From the NCBI GenBank assembly GCA_947570135.1, contig CANOTP010000001.1:124001-188000 (forward strand): 64,000 nt of DNA, written 5' to 3'. A program made the position numbers and the translations under genes. Source of the stretch: an uncultured Candidatus Melainabacteria bacterium (lineage in GTDB: Bacteria; Cyanobacteriota; Vampirovibrionia; Gastranaerophilales; Gastranaerophilaceae). The notes under the pieces were generated by a model. The model was not told where the DNA came from. It searched no databases and saw only the letters and a program-made list of their open reading frames with translations. Of the stretch, positions 1-8,152 are shown in pieces. Each line of letters opens with the position of its first letter. Position 1 is the first letter of the stretch.

Positions 1-710
1 AGTGCATTGAATAAAGATGATTTCCCAACATTCGGACGTCCGACTATTGCAACTTTAACACCCTGACGAAGAATGTCAGAAGATTTTGCACAATCTAAAA
101 TTTTATTGATTTGTACTAGGGAATTGCTGAATTTTTCGACAAGCCAAGAATATTCAGGTTCTGCTACATCTTCTGGGAAATCAATTCCTGCAACGATTCT
201 TGATGCGGTTTCAAAGATGTCTCCCTTTATCTCATTAATTTTTGAGGCAAGAACTCCCGATAAATTTTTTGCTGATTGGATTGCAAAATTTGAGGTTTTG
301 GCGTGGATTAAATCATCAACGGCTTCGGCTTGAGATAAGTCAAGTTTTTTGTTTAAAAACGCGCGTTTTGTGAACTCGCCGCGTTCTGCCATTCTGGCTC
401 CGTTTTTTAATACAACATCAAGAATGTTTCTTACAACATTAACCCCGCCGTGACATTGAATTTCTACAACATCTTCGCCTGTGTAGCTGTTAGGATTTTT
501 GAAAGGAAGAATTACAACTTCGTCAATTTTTATCTCTTTGTCTAAAATCCAGCCGTGACAAATTTTTCCTGCGGGAAGAGTTTTTCTGTCAGAGACTTTA
601 AGTGCGATTTCAAAGCTTTTGTCGCCCGAAATTCTTATAACCCCGACACCACCCGTGCCGATAGGTGTAGATATTGCTGCTATTGTTTCAAATTCTTGGT
701 TAATGTTCAT
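1..710 (-). CDS. mnmE: tRNA modification GTPase MnmE (5' part; gene runs off the left edge)
   Basis: MnmE works with MnmG to install the (carboxymethyl)aminomethyl group on U34 of certain tRNAs. The reading frame from the ATG at 710-708 is open for 236 codons to the window edge. The N-terminus reads MNINQEFETIAAISTP, then a GTGGVGVIRISG segment typical of the folate-binding N-terminal domain. A helical-domain stretch AERGEFTKRAFLNKK follows. The last readable codons, VGRPNVGKSSLFNA, are the G1 motif of the GTPase domain, so the rest of the G domain and the C-terminal CIGK lie outside. No frameshift or stop is seen. The family is usually about 450 residues, so roughly half is present. Confidence 0.95.
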   Translation of the reverse strand, partial: MNINQEFETIAAISTPIGTGGVGVIRISGDKSFEIALKVSDRKTLPAGKICHGWILDKEIKIDEVVILPFKNPNSYTGEDVVEIQCHGGVNVVRNILDVVLKNGARMAERGEFTKRAFLNKKLDLSQAEAVDDLIHAKTSNFAIQSAKNLSGVLASKINEIKGDIFETASRIVAGIDFPEDVAEPEYSWLVEKFSNSLVQINKILDCAKSSDILRQGVKVAIVGRPNVGKSSLFNA

Positions 711-733
711 AAAATGATTATACTATAAACCAT

Positions 734-1178
734 TCATAATTTGACAGGATAATCGTCGGGAATTTTAAAATTGTTTTGGAATATTAATGTTGTACAAAAG
801 GCAGAAGGATATATTGATGCTGCCGGGCGTGCAGATTTAGATGCACAATATTCTTTGTATTTTTCTTCATCGTAAGTCCCGAGAGTTTGATAAGAGAAGT
901 TTCCGAATCCGTCAGTTGCGTATTTCATAAAAAATGTATCTCGTCCGCTTATAAGTTTTTTACGGTTAGGGTTCAAGATTACATCAATATAAAATTCTTC
1001 ATCATTACCTGCTTTTACAAAGCCTAAAACTGTTCCGTCTACCAGTGTTACAAGAAAAGAACATCCGTCAACCTATCCAACTTGTGTTGATAACTAAGTT
1101 AGGTATCGTCATCGCAGCTACTATTCCGATGATGCCGAGAGTAATCAGTACTTCTGCCAATGTAAAACCATTTTGTAT
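734..1178 (-). pseudogene. Broken type IV prepilin-like gene (copy a)
   Basis: Reading down from 1178 the frame gives NGFTLAEVLITLGIIG and then VAAMTIPNLVINT, the class III signal and hydrophobic helix of a prepilin. It then hits a TGA after about 32 codons. The C-terminal part resumes in another frame near 1070 (DGCSFLVTLVDGTVLGF) and runs to the stop at 734. The middle of a normal 200-230 residue protein is missing, so an internal deletion plus frameshift is the simplest reading. An in-frame TAA precedes the GFTLAE motif and no ATG is left in frame, although a GGAGG lies near 1187-1191. The neighbour across the gap at 1242 is an XRE regulator on the other strand, an arrangement seen again elsewhere in this window. 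Confidence 0.8.
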
Positions 1179-1211
1179 AATTTAAGCCTCCATGTAGGCA
1201 ATTCCGAACAG

Positions 1212-1217
1212 TATAAT
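1212..1217 (+). promoter_or_regulatory. Likely -10 box of the XRE gene at 1242
   Basis: TATAAT lies 24 bases upstream of the ATG. The short stretch between contains no Shine-Dalgarno-like sequence, so the mRNA would have a very short leader. No clear -35 hexamer was found. Confidence 0.5.
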
Positions 1218-1241
1218 TGTAATAAACGATAACATAAAATT

Positions 1242-1514
1242 ATGCAAGCAGAGAATAAGAAAAAGAGAGCAGTGATTTTGAAAGCCGTAGCCGAAACGAT
1301 AAAAGAGTTACGCTTAAAATCAGGGAAATCAATCAGTTTGATTTCAAATGAGTTAAATGTTTCAAAATCGATTTGGTCTGATGTTGAACTTGGTAAATCT
1401 GATTTGCAGTTTACGACATTTGGGAGAATTTCCGAGGCTTTGGATATAATACCTGAGAATTTAATAAAAAAGATTCGGGAGAATTTATCCGAGGAGATAA
1501 ATTTTATAGAATAA
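1242..1514 (+). CDS. XRE-family helix-turn-helix regulator
   Basis: A 90-residue protein with a single Cro/C1-type helix-turn-helix. Residues about 13-70 read AETIKELRLKSGKSISLIS, then a helix with SKSIWSDVELGKSDLQ and a third helix FGRISEALDI. This is the usual layout with the recognition helix around SKSIWSDVE. A short acidic tail follows. No second domain is seen, so it is a small DNA-binding regulator or antitoxin-like protein; no toxin gene is adjacent. It diverges from the broken prepilin gene at 734-1178, and a likely role is control of that gene and itself (inference). The ATG has no obvious ribosome binding site. Confidence 0.8.
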   Translation: MQAENKKKRAVILKAVAETIKELRLKSGKSISLISNELNVSKSIWSDVELGKSDLQFTTFGRISEALDIIPENLIKKIRENLSEEINFIE

Positions 1515-1550
1515 ATTCAAATCTCATCAATTTGTATGATTTCAAAAAAA

Positions 1551-1643
1551 ATAGAGGTGCTAATATTAAAATATACTCCTTAGAAACTAAGATACACATA
1601 TCCCTAATCAACAGCTATGCACCTCAGTACATAGCTTTTTTTT
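1551..1643 (+). ncRNA. Candidate structured RNA with possible pseudoknot and terminator
   Basis: Three complementary pairs are visible. GAGGTGC (1554-1560) pairs with GCACCTC (1619-1625). CTTAG and CTAAG form a small hairpin around 1579-1591. AGCTATG (1613-1619) pairs with CATAGCT (1630-1636), followed by a T-run to 1643, making an intrinsic terminator. The GCACCTC strand lies in the terminator loop, so it can form either a pseudoknot with the upstream GAGGTGC or an alternative stem. The first bases AUAGAGGUGC resemble the 5' end of lysine (L-box) riboswitches, but the span is far too short for a full L-box. It could be a small RNA, the 3' end of the XRE transcript, or a decayed riboswitch. 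Confidence 0.4.
1613..1643 (+). terminator. Intrinsic terminator after the XRE gene
   Basis: Seven-base perfect stem AGCTATG/CATAGCT with a ten-base loop, followed directly by eight T residues that partly belong to the stem end. Confidence 0.7.
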
Positions 1644-1757
1644 ATGTCCAGCGCAGAGGCATGAGCGAAGCGAAAGTCGAACCTGCATTAATATAAGCGA
1701 GGATGTATTTACTAAAACGAGATTTCTGTTATAATAATATCAAAGGGGGAAGAGGGA

Positions 1758-2243
1758 ATGAAAAAGTGTTTACTTATATTGACAGTTTTAACTGTAGTTG
1801 GCGGGCTTTGTGCTTATGCCGCCGAGTTTTCAAAGTTTTCACCTAAATTTATTAAAAAATTTAAGGATTGTGAACGCTATGAAGAAACGGTTACTTCTGA
1901 ATTTGACGGTCAACAATTTACTACACACCGAAATATTATCGGCTGGAGAAACGGAATGTGCAGATATCAGGAAACTATTACATCTCCTGTTGATAAATAC
2001 AGATTGAATTGTCGTTTTACAACCGTACAGGTTGATGATTTATATAAGGCAATGATTGCAAAAGGAAGAGATGTTGAAAAATATGAATTAGATGTTTACG
2101 GAGAGCAAATCGACCAAAAAACAGGTGCAAGATCGTATAAAGTTCATTCGACAACAACTATTACAGGTAACAAAGCATATATAGCTTGGGCAAAGGTTCA
2201 GAATAATCCGTATTTTTGTATGCCTGAAAGATTATCTAAATAA
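1758..2243 (+). CDS. Secreted protein of unknown function
   Basis: A 161-residue protein. It begins MKKCLLILTVLTVVGGLCAYA, a clear Sec signal peptide with likely cleavage after AYA near residue 21, so the product is exported to the periplasm or beyond. The mature part is basic and contains several cysteines (for example CERYEE, MCRYQE, LNCRF, YFCMP) that could form disulfides. No known domain was recognised. A GGGGGAAGAGGG sequence lies just upstream of the ATG as a strong ribosome binding site, preceded by a TATAAT-like box near 1730-1737. It stands alone between an RNA candidate and a strong terminator. Confidence 0.75.
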   Translation: MKKCLLILTVLTVVGGLCAYAAEFSKFSPKFIKKFKDCERYEETVTSEFDGQQFTTHRNIIGWRNGMCRYQETITSPVDKYRLNCRFTTVQVDDLYKAMIAKGRDVEKYELDVYGEQIDQKTGARSYKVHSTTTITGNKAYIAWAKVQNNPYFCMPERLSK

Positions 2244-2250
2244 GTTTAAA

Positions 2251-2280
2251 AGCCTTGATAATAATATCAAGGCTTTTTTA
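2251..2280 (+). terminator. Intrinsic terminator of the secreted-protein gene
   Basis: AGCCTTGATA pairs with TATCAAGGCT across a short AT loop and is followed by a run of T. Confidence 0.9.
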
Positions 2281-2313
2281 TTTGTTATATTAAAATTGTG
2301 CAGAAAATTTATA

Positions 2314-3102
2314 TTATGCTGCGGTTTTATTAGCGGCTTCTTTTTTAGCTTTTTGGTTTGCAGCCAGTTTGTTACCAATCCAGTTTGCAACAGGAGTAAC
2401 CGCTACAGGGCCGAGGAATCTGTAAACTGTACCAAATACGGCTAATTTCTTCAGAACTCCCATACCGCGAACTCTTGTTGTAACAGTTGAGCTTGGAAGA
2501 TTATCTTCTAAGTATTTCAAAGCTGTTACAAGTTTTGGTTTTTGCTTTTTGGTAAGTTTTTTGAACGGTTTACCAAATTCTGTTTCAGCTTTTTCGATGA
2601 TTGATTTGTTCATATCAGAAATTTTATTTACGAATTTATCATCATTAAGCTGTCTTGCAGCATATTTTTGAGTGAATTTTTCCCAAATATTATCTAATTT
2701 ACTGTCAAGGAAGTATCCGCTGGCTGTAGCTAAACCGAAAGTTAAACCCTGGTTGATGATAAGAGTATTTCTACCGTCTTTATCTTTGCTGAGTTCTTTG
2801 TTTTGCAAGGTTCTCAACATATACATACCTGATATGATTACAGAACCGATAACTTGCATGTGGTCAACTACGCTTGATAATTTTTCGGTTCTACCCGCAA
2901 GCCATTCAGCTGCTTTTGATGTATAAATTCTTGCGGTATATTGTTCTGCAACTTTTGAAGTTGCAGCGTTAACTAAATTTTTCACAGGGTTAAGTAATTT
3001 TGAGGAACCCGGGATTTCTATTCCCGTAAAAGTTTGTTGTCTGTTATTATTGTATTTTCTGTATTGAGGGTTGAAATTATTTGTCTGTAATGATACGTTC
3101 AT
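2314..3102 (-). CDS. Lineage-type protein of unknown function with hydrophobic segments
   Basis: A 262-residue protein. The first 30 residues are Asn/Gln-rich and probably disordered, then comes QTFTGIEIPGSSK. The F-T-G motif resembles those near the N-termini of other unrecognised genes in this window. Hydrophobic stretches lie near residues 85-100 (IGSVIISGMYML), 125-145 and 220-250 (FGTVYRFLGPVAV), so membrane association is plausible. The C-terminus is rich in Lys and Ala. Its ATG overlaps the stop codon of the upstream gene as TAATG, and a GGAGG lies inside the end of that gene, so the two are translationally coupled. No family was recognised. Confidence 0.75.
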   Translation of the reverse strand: MNVSLQTNNFNPQYRKYNNNRQQTFTGIEIPGSSKLLNPVKNLVNAATSKVAEQYTARIYTSKAAEWLAGRTEKLSSVVDHMQVIGSVIISGMYMLRTLQNKELSKDKDGRNTLIINQGLTFGLATASGYFLDSKLDNIWEKFTQKYAARQLNDDKFVNKISDMNKSIIEKAETEFGKPFKKLTKKQKPKLVTALKYLEDNLPSSTVTTRVRGMGVLKKLAVFGTVYRFLGPVAVTPVANWIGNKLAANQKAKKEAANKTAA

Positions 3103-3875
3103 TATTTTTGCCCTCCTACGAATTTTGCCATATCAGGCTTAGCTGCTGCAACCAAAGGCACTGCTTGAGACTTTTTCGGTTTTGAATCGTCCCAGCCGAA
3201 GAATTTTAAAATCGGAGGAATTAATGCGATTGTTAAACAAGCTTTAGCTATACCGAATACGAATGTATCAGGAGCCATATTGATTACTTTTGTTACTTTT
3301 TCAAAGATTTTAGATTTTTCAAGTGTTCTGATGTCGTCTACCTGATAAATTTTCTTGAGTTTAGCAACTCTTTCAGGAGTCAGAATCTTATCAAATCCAC
3401 CTTCTTCAAAGTTTTTGGCTGCAGCTTTAAGTTTTTTAACACCTTTATCAAGAGGGTACATAATGATACTTGAGAAACCGAAACCTACAAGACCTGAAGC
3501 AATAGCGTGAGCTGAAGCTTTAGCTTTATTTTTCCAGTTGTTTCCTTTGTCGTTGCTGTCTGAGCCTTTCTTTTTATCAGGAAGAGCCATAATTGCGATA
3601 GGTCTGAAGCAGGTTGCCATAATTAATGCTACAAGGTTTTGAGCAACTACTGTTTTGTCATCGCATAATTTGTTAACTTTGTTGAGGCATTTATCCATAA
3701 ACTTAACGGCAGCTCCGTTTGTACCCGTAAAGCTGCCGCTAAAATATCCTCTATTCACATTTTTGTTGTCACACACACTCATACTCTCTTTATAGTCAAG
3801 CGCAGTAAGCTTATTCTTCTGCTTATGCTTGAGCGTCGAGTTGGTGGAGTAATTTTTAATTGAGTCGATATTCAT
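3102..3875 (-). CDS. Lineage-type protein of unknown function, coupled to the next gene
   Basis: A 257-residue protein. A polar, probably disordered N-terminus of about 45 residues leads to YFSGSFTGTNGAAVKF, carrying the F-T-G type motif. Hydrophobic stretches near residues 80-98 (VAQNLVALIMATCFRPIAI), 130-150 and 205-222 (FGIAKACLTIALIPPIL) suggest a membrane protein. It is the first gene of a two-gene minus-strand operon and ends in a one-base stop/start overlap with its partner. The two proteins have a similar architecture (disordered leader, motif, hydrophobic segments, Lys-rich parts) and could work together. Function is unknown. Confidence 0.75.
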   Translation of the reverse strand: MNIDSIKNYSTNSTLKHKQKNKLTALDYKESMSVCDNKNVNRGYFSGSFTGTNGAAVKFMDKCLNKVNKLCDDKTVVAQNLVALIMATCFRPIAIMALPDKKKGSDSNDKGNNWKNKAKASAHAIASGLVGFGFSSIIMYPLDKGVKKLKAAAKNFEEGGFDKILTPERVAKLKKIYQVDDIRTLEKSKIFEKVTKVINMAPDTFVFGIAKACLTIALIPPILKFFGWDDSKPKKSQAVPLVAAAKPDMAKFVGGQK

Positions 3876-4013
3876 TTTACACCATTTCTTTAAGTAAACT
3901 GCTACACAATTATTTTAAATCAAAGAAAAATAAATTTTGCCATGCGGTTAAAAATTTGTTACAATTAATTGTTAAATTTACCCTTAATATTTCTGTTATA
4001 TATACTGTTGAAT

Positions 4014-4036
4014 TAATAAGTTATTTATTATACTAT
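4014..4036 (+). promoter_or_regulatory. Probable promoter of the HEAT-queC operon
   Basis: A TATACTATAA stretch (about 4029-4038) lies about 20 bases upstream of the ATG at 4057, with a TTGAAT at about 17 bases further upstream. The position of the -10 argues that the GTG at 4039 is not the start. Confidence 0.5.
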
Positions 4037-4056
4037 AAGTGCAAAGCGAGGGCTTA

Positions 4057-5013
4057 ATGTTGAGCAGTAATACTGATTTAAATTTAGAGTTAATTGCACG
4101 GAATTGCGGCTTATTCAGCGGTGAGGGTACAGATGTTGTTACCTCAAAGATTGATGCTTTGGCTGAAAATTATTCAAAAAGTGATTTGATTAAAATATAT
4201 AATTACATGCTTATTAATGTCAGAGATCCTGATATTATAATGCATTTAATTAGAGCGTTAGACATGTACAGAGATTTTTCAACTCTTGAGTATTTGGTTG
4301 ATATTTTGCTGTTAAAAAATGCTGATGCGGCTCAGGAGGATATCAGAGAAAAGTATAATAATGTTCGTGTAATGTGTGCTAAAGCTATTGCTAACCATAA
4401 AAACACTGATGTAGTATCTTCACTTTTATATTGCTTAAATAATAAAAACGAAAACTACCGAGTCCGACTGGCATGCGCGGATGCGTTAGGCAGGATTGGT
4501 GACAGGTTCGCGGTTGCACCGTTAATTGATGTTGTTAATGATGAGGATGAAAAATCAGTTTATTTAAGAGAATCGGCAGTGTCTGCTTTAGGGCTTTTAG
4601 GAGATTCAAGAGCTGTTGACCCTTTGGTTAGTATTTTAGAAACAAAACAGGGGATAATGAATAAGTTTTCGTTTTTGAAAGAGCGTGCGATTGAGGCCTT
4701 AATTAAGGTCGGTTTTCTTGATAATGAAAGAGTTTTTAGGGCTTTGAAGACTTCATTGTCTGATGAGTCTGCTCAGGTAAGAATTAATGCTATTGAAGCT
4801 TTAATGGACAGTGAGCACCCGAAAGCTTTTGAAACGATAAAGCATGCGCTGGCGGAAGACTCGGATGTTGAAGTTAAGAAAAATGCTATGATAGCTTTAT
4901 ATAATATGTCAGACAGAAGTATTCTTGATGAAGTTATAAACTCTCCCGATTATTCCGATGCATTGAAAGTTGAAGCTGTTTCAATTATTGAAGAGTATGA
5001 GGACGAAGAGTAA
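4057..5013 (+). CDS. HEAT-repeat protein
   Basis: About 318 residues from the ATG at 4057, which has GAGG a few bases upstream. The GTG at 4039 would extend it but sits in the promoter. Successive two-helix repeats are clear from about residue 85 onward: VRVMCAKAIANHKNTDVVSS, VRLACADALGRIGDRFAVAP, LRESAVSALGLLGDSRAVDP, VRINAIEALMDSEHPKAFET, VKKNAMIALYNMSDRS. The pattern R-x3-A-x3-L-G-x-[IL]-G-D is that of PBS-lyase-type HEAT repeats, common in cyanobacteria as scaffolds or as phycobilin lyase relatives. A generic protein-interaction role is the safe call. It is first in an operon and overlaps queC by one base. Confidence 0.85.
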   Translation: MLSSNTDLNLELIARNCGLFSGEGTDVVTSKIDALAENYSKSDLIKIYNYMLINVRDPDIIMHLIRALDMYRDFSTLEYLVDILLLKNADAAQEDIREKYNNVRVMCAKAIANHKNTDVVSSLLYCLNNKNENYRVRLACADALGRIGDRFAVAPLIDVVNDEDEKSVYLRESAVSALGLLGDSRAVDPLVSILETKQGIMNKFSFLKERAIEALIKVGFLDNERVFRALKTSLSDESAQVRINAIEALMDSEHPKAFETIKHALAEDSDVEVKKNAMIALYNMSDRSILDEVINSPDYSDALKVEAVSIIEEYEDEE

Positions 5014-5687
5014 TGGTTAAGTCTTTGATACTACTTTCAGGCGGATTGGATTCATTGGTAAGTTTAGGTTTAAAGAAAGAAGAGTTAAACATTGAACTTG
5101 CGCTCACATTTGATTACGGTCAAAAGTCCGCACAAGAAGAAATTGAAGCCTCAAAAAAAATATGTGATTATTATAAGATTAAACATGAAGTTATAAAACT
5201 TGATTGGCTTAAAAACATTACAAAAACATCTCTGGTATCTGATGCTGCGGTTCCGACGGGTAACGAGCTTAACGATTCTGATGAGTCGGCAAAGTCTGTC
5301 TGGGTTCCGAATCGTAACGGTTTGTTTTTGAATATTGCAGGGTGTTTTGCGGATTCTTTCGGGTATGATTATATATTAATCGGTGCAAATAAAGAGGAAG
5401 CACAGACCTTTTCCGATAACAGACAGGAATTTATTGACGCGGTTAATGAGGAATTTAAGTTCTCAACCCAAAAAGATTTGTCCCCAAAAGTAATAGCCCC
5501 CTTGATAAATTGTGATAAAAATGATATAGTCATGCTAGCTTTAAAAAATAAAATTCCGTTAGAGTTGACGATGAGTTGTTATCAAGGCGGAGGAAAGCAT
5601 TGTGGGATATGTGAGTCATGCACAAGACTTAAAAATGCACTTAAAGTAAACCATGACGAAAAATATATAAAGGTTCTTTTTGAGTAA
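5013..5687 (+). CDS. queC: 7-cyano-7-deazaguanine synthase QueC
   Basis: QueC converts 7-carboxy-7-deazaguanine to preQ0 with ATP and ammonia, a step of queuosine synthesis. The 224-residue length is typical. The PP-loop SGGLDS is at residues 9-14 and is followed by FDYGQKSAQEEIEASK. VWVPNRNGLFLNIA matches the family's conserved VPGRN region. The zinc site is present near the C-terminus in SCYQGGGKHCGICESC, with four cysteines. The ATG overlaps the stop of the HEAT gene (TAATG), so the genes are coupled. No other queuosine genes lie in the window. Confidence 0.96.
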   Translation: MVKSLILLSGGLDSLVSLGLKKEELNIELALTFDYGQKSAQEEIEASKKICDYYKIKHEVIKLDWLKNITKTSLVSDAAVPTGNELNDSDESAKSVWVPNRNGLFLNIAGCFADSFGYDYILIGANKEEAQTFSDNRQEFIDAVNEEFKFSTQKDLSPKVIAPLINCDKNDIVMLALKNKIPLELTMSCYQGGGKHCGICESCTRLKNALKVNHDEKYIKVLFE

Positions 5688-5691
5688 GAAG

Positions 5692-6246
5692 ATGAAGACA
5701 TTATTTATAGATGAAGAAATTAAATATATCGGGTCGCAGTTGGCGCCGCATTGGATTTATAAGAATTTTAAGATTCAAGGAAATGCTATTGTTGCGTTTT
5801 GCGGTGAGTGTGAAGTTAAATTAACCGAAATGGTTGATATCGAAGATGTTATAAATAATGAACCGATTTACAGCAAATATATGCTGAGTTTTATTTCTGA
5901 ACAATTTAATATTGAGCTTGTTGAAGGTGTATTCAGACAAAGACTTTTGATTTGCTGTATCAAAGAAGCTTTGGAAGCTCGCGGGTTCAAGGTTAGAAGA
6001 AGCGGTGATGATTTGTTTGTAGACGATAAAAAATTATCTGTTTCTATTGCGACAAAATCAGTGACATCAGTTCTTATTCATACGGGTGTAAATATTTTAT
6101 CAGAGGGGGCACCTATTGCTGTATCAGGATTAGAAAGCGATATGGGGATTAAGAATATAAAAGAGTTTGCTGTTGATGTTATGGAAAGATACGCAGAAGA
6201 AATTGATGATATTGTTCTTGCAAGTACGAAGGTACGAGGTGTTTAA
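5692..6246 (+). CDS. DUF366-family protein
   Basis: 184 residues from the ATG at 5692 (MKTLFIDEEIKYIGSQLAPH); a TTG at 5680 is a less likely start. The opening FIDEEIKYIGSQLAPHWIYK and later GVNILSEGAPIAVSGL match my recollection of DUF366, a family of about 190 residues with no established function. FGxC-type cysteines (AFCGEC) are near residue 35. The gene lies four bases after queC and overlaps the next gene by one base, so a role near deazaguanine or tRNA metabolism is possible, but this is only a guess from context. Confidence 0.75.
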   Translation: MKTLFIDEEIKYIGSQLAPHWIYKNFKIQGNAIVAFCGECEVKLTEMVDIEDVINNEPIYSKYMLSFISEQFNIELVEGVFRQRLLICCIKEALEARGFKVRRSGDDLFVDDKKLSVSIATKSVTSVLIHTGVNILSEGAPIAVSGLESDMGIKNIKEFAVDVMERYAEEIDDIVLASTKVRGV

Positions 6247-6986
6247 TGTTAAAAAATACTGACAAATTCGAAGATTCAACTCATTTTTCTTATGAGGATT
6301 ATAACAAAAAGAAAAGAGCTAGAACTTCAAATAACAGAGATTTAATGATATTTGTATCTGTATTTATGGTTGGTGTTTTAATAATACTAGGGTTTGCAAA
6401 GATATTATCACCGAATGTTGACGTTGCAATTTCCGTGAACGATGAAAACGCGATATCGGCAGAGGATGATGAAACAACCTCAGCAACTTCTATTATTGAC
6501 GAAAGATTACGCAAGTTGAAAATTGAAGATGAGGGTAAAAAAGAAGGTGAAGAAGAAATGTTTTCACCTGAACTTGATGAGAGGGTAATTTTACCGAAAC
6601 AGCGTAGAAAAACAGTCGGAGAAATGGAAGCCGAAAAAAATAAAGCCGCAGAAAATAAAGTTACCGAACAAAAGCTTAATGAAGCACATGATTCGGTAAC
6701 TCAGGCGGCAAAGGAATCAGTAAAACCAGCACCAAAACCTCAAGCACCTGTAGCCACTCCAAGTGTTAATGCGAAAGTTGTTGTCGGATATTATGCAACC
6801 GAAAAACAAGCTGATGTTGCTAAAAGTATAATCCAGGATGCGGGACTCGGGGTTACTCCGATTGTTAAAAATATGGGCGGATATTACACATTACAGGTCG
6901 GTTCGTATTCAACAAGAGAAAAAGCTCAGCAATTTGCAAATTCATTGTTAAAAAGTAATTTTCCTGCACGTGTAGTTGTAGAGTAG
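6246..6986 (+). CDS. SPOR-domain membrane protein
   Basis: A 246-residue bitopic protein. A charged cytosolic N-terminus (residues 1-33) precedes one transmembrane helix at about 34-54 (LMIFVSVFMVGVLIILGFA). Then comes a long charged, Lys/Glu/Pro-rich linker and a C-terminal SPOR domain (about 170-246). The SPOR features are a beta strand VVVGYYATEKQADVAKSI and the repeat YYTLQVGSYSTREKAQQFA. SPOR domains bind denuded peptidoglycan at division sites, so a cell-wall or division role is likely. It is the last intact gene of the HEAT-queC-DUF366 operon. Confidence 0.9.
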   Translation: MLKNTDKFEDSTHFSYEDYNKKKRARTSNNRDLMIFVSVFMVGVLIILGFAKILSPNVDVAISVNDENAISAEDDETTSATSIIDERLRKLKIEDEGKKEGEEEMFSPELDERVILPKQRRKTVGEMEAEKNKAAENKVTEQKLNEAHDSVTQAAKESVKPAPKPQAPVATPSVNAKVVVGYYATEKQADVAKSIIQDAGLGVTPIVKNMGGYYTLQVGSYSTREKAQQFANSLLKSNFPARVVVE

Positions 6987-7001
6987 AAAAGGAGAAAAAG
7001 C

Positions 7002-7765
7002 ATGAAAAATCAATCCATAACTAGAATTTCGGTGAGGGTAACTTTTCCTGCTTCTTAGATTTCACGTTAGCAGAAACATTAATAACCATTGGCGTAATCG
7101 GTATTGTCGCCGCAATAACAATACCCCTGATAGTTAATACATATAGAAGAATATCATACCCCACACAATTAAAAGCTGTTTACAGCAAACTTCTTGTAGC
7201 TTAGAAAACAATAAATGATGAATTCGGGACTCCTGAACAGTGGCTGTATTCTACTTCTGATGCGAATTCAACGACTAATGACAATGCGAATACTGAAATA
7301 TTTAAACGATACGCAACAGAACTTTCGGCTTTATCTGTCAGAGGTCGAATTGGTATAAAAAAGTACGAGCAATACGGCTTAGCTTCAAATGCTAAAATGA
7401 TGAACGGTAAACTCGCAAGTGCAGTTCCCGAGTGGGCTGTCGGCGGGTATGTTTTTCAAGGTGAACATAGCCGCAGTATGCAATTGAAAAGCGGAGCAAC
7501 TGTTGCAGTGTATTTCAGAGAAGGAACCTGTGGCGGTTATTTGTGGCCGTTGCATACTAAAAAAATGTATGCTGCGTTTATGATAGATATAAACGGCTCC
7601 TCTCCGCCAAATATCATCGGGCGTGATATATTTGCGTTCGGACTGAAAGGCGGTAATAATTCAATAGTTCCGTGTATGGATGATACCTCTGATTGTAATA
7701 AACAGGGCTCGGGGTTGTCTTGTTCAAGAAAAATTATCCAAGACGGGTGGAAAATGAATTACTAA
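7002..7765 (+). pseudogene. Decayed type IV prepilin-like gene (copy e)
   Basis: A good ribosome binding site (AAAGGAGAAAAAGC) and ATG at 7002 start a short frame that stops after 18 codons. Another frame from about 7055 reads FTLAETLITIGVIGIVAA, a prepilin N-terminal helix, and is cut by TAG near 7202. The same frame then stays open to the stop at 7765. The C-terminal part has DINGSSPPNIIGRDIFAFGL and several cysteines, features of secreted pseudopilin-like proteins of this lineage. At least one frameshift and one nonsense codon are present. The 3' half is closely similar to the remnant at 35870-36161. It follows the SPOR gene and was probably once in that operon. Confidence 0.85.
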
Positions 7766-7857
7766 TTGTTATAAATTGTAACGATTTTTTTTAAATATGA
7801 AAAAAAGCCTTAAAAAATGTTTTATATAAAACAGGTAAGTGTGAATGGCGGTTTCCT

Positions 7858-8121
7858 ATGCTCAATTTTAATTATTGGAACTATGATCCTGATAGTTTAA
7901 TAAATAAAAAACGTCACTGTTGCAAAGCATTTGGCGGAGGTGTCGGCAGTGCTCGAATGAAAGCTATTATGCGTAAGCTTAAGCAGCTTGCCGAAAAAAT
8001 TAAACGTTTAACCGAACAATTAAGTACGGCGAAAACTCCAACTGAAAAGAATTCTTTAATGATAAGAATCGAGCAGACCAAGGCTGAAATTGCTATTTTA
8101 GAACGTGAACTCAATACTTGA
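7858..8121 (+). CDS. Small coiled-coil protein of unknown function
   Basis: 87 residues. The N-terminal 35 residues contain HCCKAFGGGVGSARM; the rest (about 38-87) is a strongly predicted coiled coil with heptads LKQLAEKIKRLTEQL and IRIEQTKAEIAILEREL. No family was recognised. The ribosome binding site is weak (GGCGG 7 bases upstream). Its stop overlaps the -35 box of the kdsA promoter. It is probably a real gene because of the regular heptads, but it could be a chance frame. Confidence 0.55.
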   Translation: MLNFNYWNYDPDSLINKKRHCCKAFGGGVGSARMKAIMRKLKQLAEKIKRLTEQLSTAKTPTEKNSLMIRIEQTKAEIAILERELNT

Positions 8122-8146
8122 TAATTAAGTTTATTTTACTTATAAT
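8118..8146 (+). promoter_or_regulatory. Promoter of kdsA, predicting a leaderless mRNA
   Basis: TTGATA (8118-8123), a 17-base spacer and TATAAT (8141-8146). A start point seven bases downstream falls on the A of the kdsA ATG at 8153. No Shine-Dalgarno sequence precedes that ATG, which fits leaderless translation. Confidence 0.7.
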
Positions 8147-8152
8147 TCTCGT

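Noticed and set aside
73-333. 86-codon plus-strand frame at the left edge
   Set aside because: It is antisense to mnmE, whose protein sequence is well conserved here.
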